A stretch of 64,000 nucleotides of DNA. Origin: Salinimicrobium gaetbulicola (GTDB lineage Bacteria; Bacteroidota; Bacteroidia; Flavobacteriales; Flavobacteriaceae). The stretch's first letter is position 1, and every line of letters begins with the position of its first letter. This document shows positions 25,740 through 36,800 of the stretch, one piece after another. The stretch covers positions 1 to 64,000 of the forward strand of contig NZ_JBHTJP010000034.1 of assembly GCF_042676025.1 (NCBI RefSeq). Reading direction: 5' to 3'. Below the pieces are notes generated by a model. It did no database searches. It was given only the letters and a program-made list of their open reading frames with translations, and was not told the origin of the DNA. The translations under genes were made by a program, and so were the position numbers.

Positions 25740-25826
25740 TGCAACTTGCATTTTAGCTCAATTTCATCTGCATTAGCCTAATATTCAGACATATAAAACT
25801 GATTTAAAAGGAGTTTGCAAGTTGCA
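25740..25826. repeat. TGCAA-N-TTGCA palindromes (operator or origin candidate)
   Basis: TGCAACTTGCA at 25740-25750 and TGCAAGTTGCA at 25816-25826 are perfect 5-1-5 palindromes. Additional half-sites TGCAAC (25734-25739) and GTTGCAC (25829-25835) flank them. They fill the gap between the DUF3987 and DUF6371 genes. An operator, or iterons of a replication origin, would both fit. Confidence 0.55.
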
Positions 25827-25838
25827 CGTTGCACAACA

Positions 25839-26789
25839 ATGTACCCTATGCTTACTAAAATTGAGAGAATATTAAAATTTGACAATAGGCGGAATTTCAA
25901 GATTATTACCCCTTGTTGTGGTAAACGAAACACAGATGGTAAATTCGTTAATTATAAAGGGTACTCTTACAATTTTGGCTACTGCCATTCCTGCGGAAAA
26001 GCCACTACCCCGCCCGCTTTCTACAAGGATGAAAAAGGGCAAGAGTACCAATGGAATGAAATTACCAACTCCTGGGACACGGATGTAGTGACCTCCCCTA
26101 CTCCAAGCTTTTCAGAGAATTTTAGCTCTGCAAGCAATAATCCAGATCAGCGATTTATACCTGAATCCCTGATCTGGAAATATTATAAGGTAACACCTGA
26201 AAACAATCTGCTGCAGTATCTCAGAAAGAACTATCCAGAGCAAGATGTAGATCGTGTCAAAGAGGAGTATGCCCTTGGCTCTACAAAAGACAAAGGTGTT
26301 GTTTTCTGGTTAATCAATGAGGATCTCCAGGTGCAGAAAAATAAGATTTGCTACTATTTTGAAAACGGTAAAAGGACAAATCGCTTTAAAGCCCCTTACA
26401 AGAACGAGGACGGCTATTATGCCTGTTTATTTGGTGCTCATCTTTTGGGTAGTATCAAACGAGGTGAAGATCTTGTGATCCTAGTTGAAAGTGAGAAAAC
26501 TGCTGTTGTAGGAGCTATTCTTCTACCGCAATACACTTGGATTTCCTATGGTGGATTAAATGGCTTAACAAACGACAAGATCAATTGCTTAGAAGGACAT
26601 AGAGCGCTGCTAGTTCCTGATATCAGTGAACAAGCTGTTTCTGTAGCCTATTCCAAACTTCCACTTCTTCGTCAAATAGGCGTAAATGCTAAGATCTGGG
26701 ATATGACAAATGACAGAACAGATTCGGAGCTAAAAAAAGAAAGGGTTTACAATAATGATTTAGAGGATTACTTTCGGAAAGTACACTGA
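25839..26789 (+). CDS. DUF6371 protein (Toprim, primase-related)
   Basis: About 316 residues from the ATG at 25839; an upstream TTG lies in the palindrome and is less likely. N-terminal zinc ribbon (CCGKRN...CHSCGK) like bacterial primases, followed by a Toprim-type domain with LVESEKTAVVGAIL (catalytic Glu) and LLVPDISE (acidic pair). DUF6371 is common in Bacteroidota mobile elements. With DUF3987 it probably supplies primase/helicase activity for element replication. Confidence 0.75.
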   Translation: MYPMLTKIERILKFDNRRNFKIITPCCGKRNTDGKFVNYKGYSYNFGYCHSCGKATTPPAFYKDEKGQEYQWNEITNSWDTDVVTSPTPSFSENFSSASNNPDQRFIPESLIWKYYKVTPENNLLQYLRKNYPEQDVDRVKEEYALGSTKDKGVVFWLINEDLQVQKNKICYYFENGKRTNRFKAPYKNEDGYYACLFGAHLLGSIKRGEDLVILVESEKTAVVGAILLPQYTWISYGGLNGLTNDKINCLEGHRALLVPDISEQAVSVAYSKLPLLRQIGVNAKIWDMTNDRTDSELKKERVYNNDLEDYFRKVH

Positions 26790-26867
26790 TTTAAATAAAC
26801 CTCCCTTATTTCTCTTTTGCATTTCTTAAGCAGGGTCTTTAAATTAGCTAACCTCTTAAACTTTTAT

Positions 26868-27806
26868 ATGCCTTGTACCGAATACCCAGTAGCTCTGAAA
26901 AAAGGAACCAATGACTTAGCTGAAATAAAAGAAGTTCCAAACGGTAAAGCATGTAATTGTTATTGCTTTTATTGTAAAGGAGATTTAATCGCTGTAAATA
27001 GAGAAGAAAATGTCGTAGCTGATCATTTCAAGCATTATCCAGGATCCAATTGCTCTCTTTCTTTTGAAACCTATTTACATTGGCTGACCAAAAAAATATT
27101 TGAGAAATTTGACTTTATAAAACTCCCAGCCATAACTTTCAAAGACTTATACGTTAAATACTGGTGCTTTGAATCTCCAAAAATCAAAAAAATAAGAGAG
27201 CTATTCTCAAAATATAATCTTCCAGAGGAGTTCAGGGATATTATTCAATATGAGTTTGATCTTAATGTTTCAAATCAATTTAAAATCGAACTATGCACTA
27301 CCGAGAAACGTCTCAAGAATGAAAAGGACCAAATTCAGCCAGATATTCTTCTAAAGTTAAATTCTATGGATCTTTTAGTAGAGCCTTATGTAACTAGTAA
27401 AATCAATGCTAGGAAGCTAGGGAAAATCAAGGAAATTGATATATCCACATTATCGATAGACTTGAATACGTTTCGGAAAGAAAATAAGTTAGAATTTACC
27501 GAAGAAGATCTTACCAATTATTTGCTGCTTGATTCATGTAAGGAATGGTTGTATCTCAGTAAATCCTTTCGTGAAGAGTTATTCAAGGAATTTATGTCCC
27601 TTTTGGAAAAAAGACTGAATGAAAGAATCTCTATGGTACAGGATTATGCCAATCATGAATCTCAAATTGAAATAAATGGGAAAGAAATGAAAAGTACTCA
27701 GGACACAATTGAACAGCTAGAAAGAAAAATAAGATCACTTGAATCTGTTAATTCTGACCTAGCTAGTAAAAGAAGATTATGTATTCGTTCAATATACAGT
27801 TACTAA
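26868..27806 (+). CDS. CoiA-like nuclease-family protein
   Basis: About 312 residues from MPCTEYPVAL; the longer frame starts at TTG. The N-terminal zinc-binding module CNCYCFYCKGDL...VADHFKHYPGSNC mirrors CoiA-like CxxC...HFxH. The next domain has QPDILLKL...LLVEPYVTSK, a possible PD-(D/E)xK core (Asp, Glu, Lys). The C-terminus is coiled coil. CoiA-type proteins include competence and defence nucleases. It precedes the large helicase operon by 124 nt and could belong to either block. Family call is by motif only. Confidence 0.6.
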   Translation: MPCTEYPVALKKGTNDLAEIKEVPNGKACNCYCFYCKGDLIAVNREENVVADHFKHYPGSNCSLSFETYLHWLTKKIFEKFDFIKLPAITFKDLYVKYWCFESPKIKKIRELFSKYNLPEEFRDIIQYEFDLNVSNQFKIELCTTEKRLKNEKDQIQPDILLKLNSMDLLVEPYVTSKINARKLGKIKEIDISTLSIDLNTFRKENKLEFTEEDLTNYLLLDSCKEWLYLSKSFREELFKEFMSLLEKRLNERISMVQDYANHESQIEINGKEMKSTQDTIEQLERKIRSLESVNSDLASKRRLCIRSIYSY

Positions 27807-27873
27807 TTTAAAATTGAAGTTTTAAATATTCACATTGCTTTAACGTTCCCATTCTTTTTCCTAAATTGTCGCT

Positions 27874-27900
27874 GCTTAAGAGCCCTACCTTAAGCAAGGT
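27874..27900. repeat. Inverted repeats upstream of the helicase operon
   Basis: GCTTAAG (27874-27880) and CTTAAGC (27889-27895), and overlapping ACCTT-AAGC-AAGGT (27887-27900). They lie 30-57 nt before the first gene of the operon and could bind a repressor or form an alternative hairpin. Confidence 0.45.
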
Positions 27901-27930
27901 GTTGTTACTGAATTTACCGAGCCAATTTAC

Positions 27931-30813
27931 ATGAACTTAACCCCTCACCAGGCGAAATACTATGCCTATGAACTTAGTAAAAAAGTCAAGTCCAATAGCA
28001 CTGAAAAATTTGGTGCTACCCTACTTGATGCTAAAGTAGATCTTAACCCACACCAGATCCAGGCTGCTCTTTTTGCTTTTAAATCTCCATTATCTCAGGG
28101 TGCAATTCTTGCTGATGAAGTGGGATTAGGTAAGACTATTGAAGCCGGGATCCTTCTTTCCCAGAAATGGGCAGAAGGTGCCAGACGGATACTTATCATC
28201 TCCCCTTCCAGCCTTCGAAAGCAATGGATGAACGAATTGATGGATAAATTCTATTTACCTTCCGAAGTAATGGAAACAAAAGTCTTCAATAAAAGACTGA
28301 AGCAAGGAAATAAAAATCCATTTGAGAACAAAAACAAGATCCAGATCTGTTCTTACCATTTTGCACGTAACAAAGCAGAATACCTACAATTGGTTTCCTG
28401 GGACCTGATCGTTATAGATGAAGCGCATTTTCTGCGCAATGTTTACCGCACCGGCAACAAGATTGCCACAGAGATCCAGCAGGCCATTTCTCCTTACAAG
28501 AAGGTATTACTTACGGCCACTCCCCTTCAGAATAAAATAGAGGAATTATACGGACTTGTAAGTTTTATAGATCCTAACACTTTCGGCGACCTTAAGAGTT
28601 TTAAAAAACAGTTTATACGAAAGGAAGGTGGGATTGATCTTGATGAATTAAAAGAAAGGATCCTCCCGTTATGTCACCGTACCCTGCGTCGCCAGGTAAC
28701 CGAATATATTAATTATAAGAACCGAATTCCACTCACCCAAACCTTTGAACCCTCTCCTAAAGAGCAGGAACTTTATGAAAAGGTGACAGAATATTTACAA
28801 AGGGAGACGAACTACGCCCTGCCTTTAGCCCAGAAGCATTTAATGACTTCTGTACTAAGAAAACTATTGGCCTCTTCTTCTTTTGCAATTTCCGGGACCT
28901 TAAACAGTTTGATTCGCCGGCTTAAGAAACTTGTTGATGATTACAATGAGGATCTTGAGGATTTTAAAGCGGAAATGGAAGAGCAATATGAAGGATTTGA
29001 TGAAGACGTCGAAGAATGGGATGAGCAGAATATTCCCGAAAACGAAGCTACATTTGATAAGGATAATCTCACTGCTGCAGATATTGTCAACATCAAAAGG
29101 GAGATAGCAGATCTGGAAGGTTTTCTTAATCTCGCGAACTCGATCCAGCACAATGCCAAGGGCGATAAACTAATGATTGCTCTAAATAAAGGTTTTGAAA
29201 AGCTTAAGGAGCTTGGGGCTAATCAAAAGGCAATCATTTTTACAGAATCTACTCGCACACAACGATATCTTTTTGAAATGCTTCAAAAAAGTGAATACGG
29301 CGGAAAGATCCTTCTTTTCAACGGAAGCAATAATGAAGATATTTCAAAAGAGGTTTACCATCAGTGGGTTGCCAATAAAAAAAACGCGCACAGGGTCACA
29401 GGAAGCAGAGATGTTGATATTCGTTCTGCTATTGTAGATACTTTTAAAACTGAAGACTTCCAGTTAATGATCGCCACTGAAGCTGCTGCTGAAGGTATAA
29501 ACCTGCAGTTCTGCTCTATGGTTGTGAATTATGACCTGCCCTGGAACCCGCAGCGAATAGAACAACGTATTGGAAGATGTCACCGTTACGGCCAGGAATA
29601 CGATGTGGTTGTGATTAATTTTCTCAATACTAGCAATGAGACAGATATGCGGGTTTTCCAGTTACTGGAAGAAAAGTTCAGTTTGTTTGATGGTGTCTTT
29701 GGTGCTTCAGATGAAGTCTTAGGTTCAATTGAGAGCGGAGTAGATTTTGAAAAACGACTTATACAGATTTATAAGCAATGCCGCACAAGAGAGGAGATAG
29801 ATCGTGCTTTTGATGAACTGCAGGAAGAAATGCGGGAGCAGATAGATGAAAAGATCAAGTCAACCCAGGAACACCTTTTCAAAAATTTTGATGCCCAGGT
29901 AGTCCAGCGACTAAAGACCACCCTAGAAAATACTAAGAAGTATATCTCCAAATATGAAGACTGGCTTTGGAAGATTACAAAATATTCCCTGCAGGGAAAA
30001 GCCGACTTCAATGACAGGGATCACAGCTTTATCCTGAATGGACAATCAGAAAAGATTGCTCCACAAGGTCTTTATTCCCTGGACAAAAAAAGAGAAGATG
30101 CGTGGCATTACCGTTTAGGGCATTCCCTTGCGGAAAAGATCATTTACCGCAGTAAAAAAATAACCACTCCTTTAGGGAAGATCATTTTCGATTATACCTC
30201 CAGCCCTTTAACCTATAAGGAACTGGAAGATCTTAAGTCTAAAAAAGGTTTGTTAAGAGTGGCAAATATGAAATTAAATTCTCCGGCAGAGGATCTGGAT
30301 CTTATAGTGTTTTCGGCCATAAATGAAAGTGGAGAAGTTTTAAAAGATGAGCTCTGCCAATTTCTATTGACGCTTCCTGGAATTTATGAAGGAGATTTGC
30401 AAAGTCCTGACCTGCGTAGACTTGAAAAGAATTACCTGGAACAAAAGCAGAAGCATCTGGATTTTATCAAGAACAATGATGCCCAACTTCTGCAAACGGA
30501 AATCCGAAAATTCGAGAAATGGGCGGATGATAGAATTACTTCAACAGAACAGGACCTTAAGGATGTAAAAAAGAAGATCCAGGAACTGGAAAGGGAAACC
30601 CGTGGCGAAAACATTAATGCCGATGAACTACTGGAAATTCAAAGAAAAATTAGAAAACTGGACCGGAAAAAAGCAAAACTGCGCCGGGAGATCTTTGACG
30701 TGGAAGACCAGATCCTGGAAGAACGGGATCAAATGATAGATGAAGCAGAAAATAAATTAAACCGAACAATGAAAGAACAGGAGCTATTTACGATAGCCTG
30801 GGAAATTATATAA
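27931..30813 (+). CDS. SNF2-family helicase of the five-gene defence operon
   Basis: 960 residues. Superfamily 2 SNF2/RapA-like motor: motif I ADEVGLGKT (61-69), II DEAH (163-166), III TATPLQN, V ATEAAAEGINLQF, VI PQRIEQRIGRCHRYGQ. An acidic insert (EDFKAEMEEQYEGFDEDVEE) splits the motor halves and the C-terminal ~200 residues are coiled coil. No nuclease motif is seen. SNF2 helicases of this kind occur in DISARM (DrmD) and related methylase-linked defence systems. It leads an operon with 6 nt to the methylase gene, so a role in the same complex is inferred. Confidence 0.88.
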   Translation: MNLTPHQAKYYAYELSKKVKSNSTEKFGATLLDAKVDLNPHQIQAALFAFKSPLSQGAILADEVGLGKTIEAGILLSQKWAEGARRILIISPSSLRKQWMNELMDKFYLPSEVMETKVFNKRLKQGNKNPFENKNKIQICSYHFARNKAEYLQLVSWDLIVIDEAHFLRNVYRTGNKIATEIQQAISPYKKVLLTATPLQNKIEELYGLVSFIDPNTFGDLKSFKKQFIRKEGGIDLDELKERILPLCHRTLRRQVTEYINYKNRIPLTQTFEPSPKEQELYEKVTEYLQRETNYALPLAQKHLMTSVLRKLLASSSFAISGTLNSLIRRLKKLVDDYNEDLEDFKAEMEEQYEGFDEDVEEWDEQNIPENEATFDKDNLTAADIVNIKREIADLEGFLNLANSIQHNAKGDKLMIALNKGFEKLKELGANQKAIIFTESTRTQRYLFEMLQKSEYGGKILLFNGSNNEDISKEVYHQWVANKKNAHRVTGSRDVDIRSAIVDTFKTEDFQLMIATEAAAEGINLQFCSMVVNYDLPWNPQRIEQRIGRCHRYGQEYDVVVINFLNTSNETDMRVFQLLEEKFSLFDGVFGASDEVLGSIESGVDFEKRLIQIYKQCRTREEIDRAFDELQEEMREQIDEKIKSTQEHLFKNFDAQVVQRLKTTLENTKKYISKYEDWLWKITKYSLQGKADFNDRDHSFILNGQSEKIAPQGLYSLDKKREDAWHYRLGHSLAEKIIYRSKKITTPLGKIIFDYTSSPLTYKELEDLKSKKGLLRVANMKLNSPAEDLDLIVFSAINESGEVLKDELCQFLLTLPGIYEGDLQSPDLRRLEKNYLEQKQKHLDFIKNNDAQLLQTEIRKFEKWADDRITSTEQDLKDVKKKIQELERETRGENINADELLEIQRKIRKLDRKKAKLRREIFDVEDQILEERDQMIDEAENKLNRTMKEQELFTIAWEII

Positions 30814-30819
30814 AAGATT

Positions 30820-33800
30820 ATGAGCAATAATTACGATAAACTGCAAAAAGTACTTACTGAAGTTTTTCAATTGGACAAGGCTGAACTTGATTTTGGGATT
30901 TACCGCATCATGAACCAGAAGCGGAATGATGTAGAAACATTTCTTACAGAAAAACTTCCTTCTCAGGTACGTGAGATCCTGGAGCAGAACAATAATGGAG
31001 ATACTGCAGAGCTACAAAAGGAGCTGGAAAAAACAGTAAATCTTTTAAAAGATGCAGGAGTTGATCCTTCTTCATCTTCAAAGGTTAAAGAACTGAAACA
31101 TAAAATTGAAAATGGCACCTCCGTAGACGCTTTGGAACAGGATGTATTTTCTCATTTAGCGTCCTTTTTTAAACGCTACTACAAGGATGGAGATTTTATT
31201 TCTTTACGTAGATACAAGAAGGATGTATATGCCATTCCCTATGAAGGAGAAGAAGTAAAACTCCATTGGGCCAACCATGACCAGTACTACATCAAGACCT
31301 CAGAATACTTAAAGAATTATGCCTTTAAATTACCTGGAGATAAGACGGTAAAATTCGAGCTTAAAGAAGCAAGTACAGAGCAGAATAACAATAAAGCTTC
31401 AAAAGATAAAGAACGGCGGTTTGCGCTTTATACAGAAGAGCCGGTGTCGGTAGATGGAAATACACTTGTGATCAACTTCACCTACGAGCCCCATAAAAAA
31501 TCTGTAAAGCAAGAGAAGCTTATAGAAAAAGCTCATAAAGAGCTTTCAGGCAAGATCCCGCAGAATTTTCAAGAAGTGTTTGCTCTTAAACCAACAGAGA
31601 AAAACAAAAAAAGAACCCTGCTCGAGAAACATATTAATGACTATACCGCCCGCAATAGCTTTGACTATTTTATTCACAAAGACTTGGGAGGCTTTCTCCG
31701 CAGGGAGCTTGACTTCTATATAAAAAATGAAGTTTTGTTTATTGATGATATTAATACCGAAGATGAAGTAGCCTTTGAAACGCAGATCTCGAAAATCAAA
31801 GCACTAAAACAAGTGGCCGGAAAGATCATCACTTTTTTAGAACAACTGGAGAACTTCCAAAAGAAGCTTTGGTTGAAGAAGAAGTTTGTTGTTAATAGTA
31901 ATTACTGTATCACCTTAGATCGTATTCCTGAAGAATACTACCAGGAGATCCTGCAGAACAATATGCAGTTGGAAGAATGGAAAAGATTATTTAATGTAAA
32001 AGTGAAAGATCTGGATGGACTGAAAAAGGAGCCTTTCCTGGTAGTGGATACGAAATTCTTTTCGCAGAAATTTAAAGACAATTTGTTGGCAGAGTTTGAT
32101 GACCTTGACATGGCTACAAATGGATTGCTTGTCAATTCTGAAAATTTTCAGGCTCTCAACTTGTTGAATAAGAAATATAAAGATCACCTGCAATCGGTCT
32201 ATATCGATCCTCCATATAACACAAGTGCTTCAGAAATTATCTATAAGAACAGTTACAAGCACTCATCATGGTTGAGCTTTCTTAGAGACAGACTCATCTT
32301 TGCTAAAAATTTTCTTACCGAGCAGGGGATTTTTTGTATTACCATCGATGATTTAGAATATCCAATCTTAAAAGTTTTATGTGATCAAATTTTCGGACCA
32401 GAAAATTATTTAGCCACCACACCCATTAGGAATAATCCCTCAGGTAGATCTACTTTAAAAGGGTTTTCTGTCAATCATGAGTATGCTATATATTTCTCAA
32501 AAAGCGAAACCATTAGTACTGTCGGAAAATTACCTCACAGCAAGAAACAAATTGAACGATACAATCTCCAAGATCCTGATGGGAGACGATATGAATGGGA
32601 AAATTTAAGAAGAAATGGACCTGATTCAAACAAGGAAGATAGACCTAAACAATACTACCCAATTTTTGCAAAAAAGAATGGGGAAATAAGAGTTCCAGAA
32701 ATAGAATGGAGTGCTAAAAGCACTGAATGGATGTTGAAAGAAAAAGAAGCTTCAGATGAATCTGTTATTCTGCCAATCCATCCAAATGGAACAAAAAAAG
32801 TGTGGAGGTACAGCTTAGAAAATATTCTTAATGAGCCACAAAGGTTTAAAGCCGAGTTCAACAATGGTACTGTCGAGTTATATCGTAAGAAATATTTGAA
32901 CAGTACAGGAGTGCTGCCGAGGACTTGGTGGGATAAACCTGAATATTCAGCAAGGGATAATGGAACACGGGATATTGTAAATCTCTTTGGTAAGAATAAT
33001 CAATTTGATTTCCCTAAAGCTGTTGGGGCTGTTATAGATTCATTAAAGGTTACAAACTTAAAAGATAAGGAAACTGTAATAGATTTCTTTGCTGGTTCGG
33101 GAACGACTGGACATGCTGTAATAAATATCAACAGAGATGACGGCAGAGAACGTAAATATATTTTGGTAGAAATGGGGGAATACTTCAGTTCAACAACAAA
33201 ACCAAGAATTCAGAAAGCAATTTACACCGAGAACTGGAAGAATGGAAAACCACATGATAAAAAGGGAATTAGTCAAATTTTCAAATATTTATACTTAGAA
33301 AGTTATGAAGATGCTTTAAATAACCTCGTGCTTCAAAGGGATCAAAAACAGCGGGATCTGTTAAGCGGTAACGAAGCCGTAGAGGAAGAATATCTTTTAA
33401 AATATATGCTGAATGTGGAAAGCCGGGGGCATTTATTTAACCTTGAAGCTTTTAAAAACCCATTTAATTACCAGCTAAAAGTAACTGAGAACAACGAATT
33501 AATTCCAACCACAGTCGACCTGGTAGAAACCTTTAACTACCTGCTCGGCCTTCACGTAAAAAGGATTCAACGAATAGGTGCGTATAAAACCGTAGAAGGA
33601 GTTAACAACAAGGGAGAAAAGATTCTGGTAATCTGGAGAAACTTGGAAGAAACAGACAGTAATGACCTTGAACGTTTTGTAACTAAGGCTGGTTTCAACA
33701 TACTCGATGGGGAATTTGACACTATTTATGTTAATGGCGATAACAATCTAGCGAATTTCAGGAAAGATGAAGACAACTGGAAAGTGTTGCTTACAGAAGA

Positions 33801-33840
33801 AGTTTTCTTTACGGAAATGTTTGATGTAAAAGACGTATAG
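30820..33840 (+). CDS. Type III-like DNA methyltransferase (Mod)
   Basis: 1006 residues, beta-class order: catalytic motif DPPYN (463-467) before SAM motif FAGSGTTG (757-764), as in type III Mod N6-adenine/N4-cytosine methylases. Between them lies the target recognition region, which looks more AT-rich than the flanks. An unusually long N-terminal part (about 400 residues, charged, helical) precedes the catalytic domain, much larger than in classical Mod. It should both mark self DNA and recognise the target for Res. The Res gene begins one base after its stop. Confidence 0.9.
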   Translation: MSNNYDKLQKVLTEVFQLDKAELDFGIYRIMNQKRNDVETFLTEKLPSQVREILEQNNNGDTAELQKELEKTVNLLKDAGVDPSSSSKVKELKHKIENGTSVDALEQDVFSHLASFFKRYYKDGDFISLRRYKKDVYAIPYEGEEVKLHWANHDQYYIKTSEYLKNYAFKLPGDKTVKFELKEASTEQNNNKASKDKERRFALYTEEPVSVDGNTLVINFTYEPHKKSVKQEKLIEKAHKELSGKIPQNFQEVFALKPTEKNKKRTLLEKHINDYTARNSFDYFIHKDLGGFLRRELDFYIKNEVLFIDDINTEDEVAFETQISKIKALKQVAGKIITFLEQLENFQKKLWLKKKFVVNSNYCITLDRIPEEYYQEILQNNMQLEEWKRLFNVKVKDLDGLKKEPFLVVDTKFFSQKFKDNLLAEFDDLDMATNGLLVNSENFQALNLLNKKYKDHLQSVYIDPPYNTSASEIIYKNSYKHSSWLSFLRDRLIFAKNFLTEQGIFCITIDDLEYPILKVLCDQIFGPENYLATTPIRNNPSGRSTLKGFSVNHEYAIYFSKSETISTVGKLPHSKKQIERYNLQDPDGRRYEWENLRRNGPDSNKEDRPKQYYPIFAKKNGEIRVPEIEWSAKSTEWMLKEKEASDESVILPIHPNGTKKVWRYSLENILNEPQRFKAEFNNGTVELYRKKYLNSTGVLPRTWWDKPEYSARDNGTRDIVNLFGKNNQFDFPKAVGAVIDSLKVTNLKDKETVIDFFAGSGTTGHAVININRDDGRERKYILVEMGEYFSSTTKPRIQKAIYTENWKNGKPHDKKGISQIFKYLYLESYEDALNNLVLQRDQKQRDLLSGNEAVEEEYLLKYMLNVESRGHLFNLEAFKNPFNYQLKVTENNELIPTTVDLVETFNYLLGLHVKRIQRIGAYKTVEGVNNKGEKILVIWRNLEETDSNDLERFVTKAGFNILDGEFDTIYVNGDNNLANFRKDEDNWKVLLTEEVFFTEMFDVKDV

Positions 33841-33841
33841 T

Positions 33842-36800
33842 ATGGCCGCATTTCATAATAAAACAGTTTTAGCAAAATATCTTCTCACTCAATTTAATGT
33901 GTTAGGTTTTGAAGCTCTTGCGAAAGATCTTAAAAGCTCTCATCTAGAAGGTTACAATGAAGAAGGAAATACTAAATATCTGCATGCACTTCAAAACAGG
34001 CTTTATGATAATGAGAAGCTCACTAAGGAAATACTGCAGGAATATGATGAGAATATTGTGCGATTTACGCATGAGATCTCTCATCACCGTACAGAAGTCA
34101 TTAAGTGGAAATACTTTCAATACCTCTCTCTCCTATTCACAGAGATCTTCCTGGATAAATACTTTAGTAACCCCGCAAAGCTTTTGAATGAACTAAATCT
34201 ATTTGTGGAGGATTTCAACAACAGGCTGGACGAAAATTTTAGAAAATTAAATCCAAACTCTTTCGTAGTAGAAAAATTTACCGAAAGTGATCTAAACAAA
34301 ATAGCTTTCTGGAATGCCACCGGAAGTGGAAAAACTCTGTTGATGCATGTTAACATCAAGCAGTATTTACATTACGCTAAGAAGCAACAACACGAATTTA
34401 ATAAGGTAATTCTCATAACCCCAAATGAAGGATTATCGCAGCAACACCTGGAAGAATTTAAGCTTTCTGATATGGATGCGGGAATCTTTTCAAAGGACAG
34501 CACAGGTATGTTCTCCGGGGACGAGATCGAGGTCATAGAGATTACGAAATTGGCTGAAGAGAGCGGAGATAAAACGGTAGCTGTAGATGCTTTCGAAACA
34601 AACAATCTGGTATTGATTGATGAAGGTCATCGTGGTTCTGGGGGTGATAAATGGAAAATGTTTCGGGATCGTCTTAGTGAGACCGGATTTGCTTTTGAAT
34701 ATTCCGCCACATTTGGCCAGGCAATTTCAGCAGCTTCAGGAAAAAATAAAAAGGAACTGGAACAGGAGTATGCCAAATCTATCATTTTTGACTACTCCTA
34801 CAAATTCTTTTATGGGGATGGTTACGGCAAGGAATATAAGATCCTAAATCTTGATAAAGATGATAATAAGAACTATGTAAGAAAATATTTAACTGCAAAC
34901 CTGCTTTCCTTCTATCAACAGGTATTAATCTTTGAGCAGAATAAAAACCTAGCCCACAGATTCTTGCTTCACAAACCGCTTTGGATCTTTGTAGGTGGAC
35001 GAGTAAATGCAGTACGGAAAGAAGGTGGTGTGGACACGTCTGATGTGCTTGATATTATTTACTTTCTTACCAACTTTATAAAAGATAAAAACAAGGCCGT
35101 ACAAGACATAAATGATGTTCTGAATAACAATGCAGGGCTTTTGGACGATAAGGGAAATTCTATCTTCCATGACAGTTTTGCTTATCTCGTAGGAGGAAAA
35201 ACAACTGCTAATGACATTTATCTTGATCTTCTAAAAAAGGTCTTTAATTCCGAAGTTCCCGGGGCAAACCTTTACCTGGATAATCTTAAAGGTGTAGACG
35301 GAGAGCTGGGACTGCGGGTTGGAGAAGCTGACTATTTTGCTGTGATTAATGTAGGGGATGAAACTAAGCTCTTTAATCTCGCACAAGACAATAAGGTCCC
35401 AGGCAATGACAAAGAATTTTCCGAATCTCTTTTCCACGGAATTAATGAAGAGGAATCTTCCATTAATCTTCTAATAGGTTCTAAAAAATTCACTGAAGGT
35501 TGGTCCAGCTGGAGGGTGAGCTCAATGGGCCTAATGAACATAGGAAAAAGTGAAGGCTCACAGATCATCCAATTATTTGGACGGGGCGTAAGACTAAAAG
35601 GGTATGAATTCAGCCTTAAAAGAACAGGTGGCCTGGACGATTACCAGCGACCAGACAAACTAAAAGAATTAAGAAAGATCCTGAATCCGCTTGAGACCCT
35701 AAACATCTTCGGTGTACGTGCTGACTATATGCAAAAATTCAAGGAATTTCTTGAAGAAGAAGGACTTCCATCCAATGATTCTTCCTGGCATACAGTTAAA
35801 GTTCCTTCTATAGTCAACACAGAAATGCTTCGAAATAACCTAAAACTTATCCAGGTTAAAGAAGGAGAGGATTTTAAGAAGAAGAGAAAATTACAACTTA
35901 AACTGGACAAGGTAATTTATGATAATAGCCTTATAGAGCTAGACTGGTATCCAAAGATCCAGGTGTTGGTTGACCGGAAGATTAATACCGAGATGACAGC
36001 AAGAAAAGATGAGGGAACTTTGGTGGAGCATAATCTGGCATTCATAAATTGGAACAATGTCTTTTTTGAAATAGAGCGTTTCAAATTTGAGAAGCACTGG
36101 TACAATCTTTCACTCAGCATAGATGATCTTAAAGCTATAAGTTATTCCAAAGACTGGTACAAAATCTTTATCCCGCATAGTGAACTGGAGTTGCGCAGTT
36201 TTGAACAGGTAAGGATCTGGGAGGAATTAGTGATTGCACTGCTCAAAAAATACATTGAGAAATTCTACAACTACAACAAGAACCTGTTCAATTCTCAACA
36301 TATTGAAACAAGGATCCTGGAAAGCACAGATGATAACTTGATGTATGAATATGAAATTAAGATGAACTCTGAAGAGAACTTGGATACTATTCAGATCAGG
36401 ATCGAAGAGTTAATCGAATCTATTAAGGATAACTCTTTCAATGGACAACAACAACTAGGGACAGAATTCTATGCGTTCAACAATGAGCACCATATATACA
36501 CTCCCCTACTTTCAATGGATGTGAGTACCTATAGGCAGAAATTAAAGATAAGCCCTATTGCCCTAGACGCTTCAGAAAAACTTTTTGCAGATGACCTGGT
36601 AAAATATTACCGCGCCAATCATGAAAAATTTGATAAGCAGCAGGTATTCCTTTTGAGAAATCAGAGTAAAAAAGGAATAGGCTTTTTTGTGGATACCAAC
36701 AACTTTTACCCCGACTTCATTCTATGGATTAAAGAAGGCGACCGCCAGCATATAGCATTTATAGATCCTAAAGGAATAAGGAACTCAAAATCCATTAATG

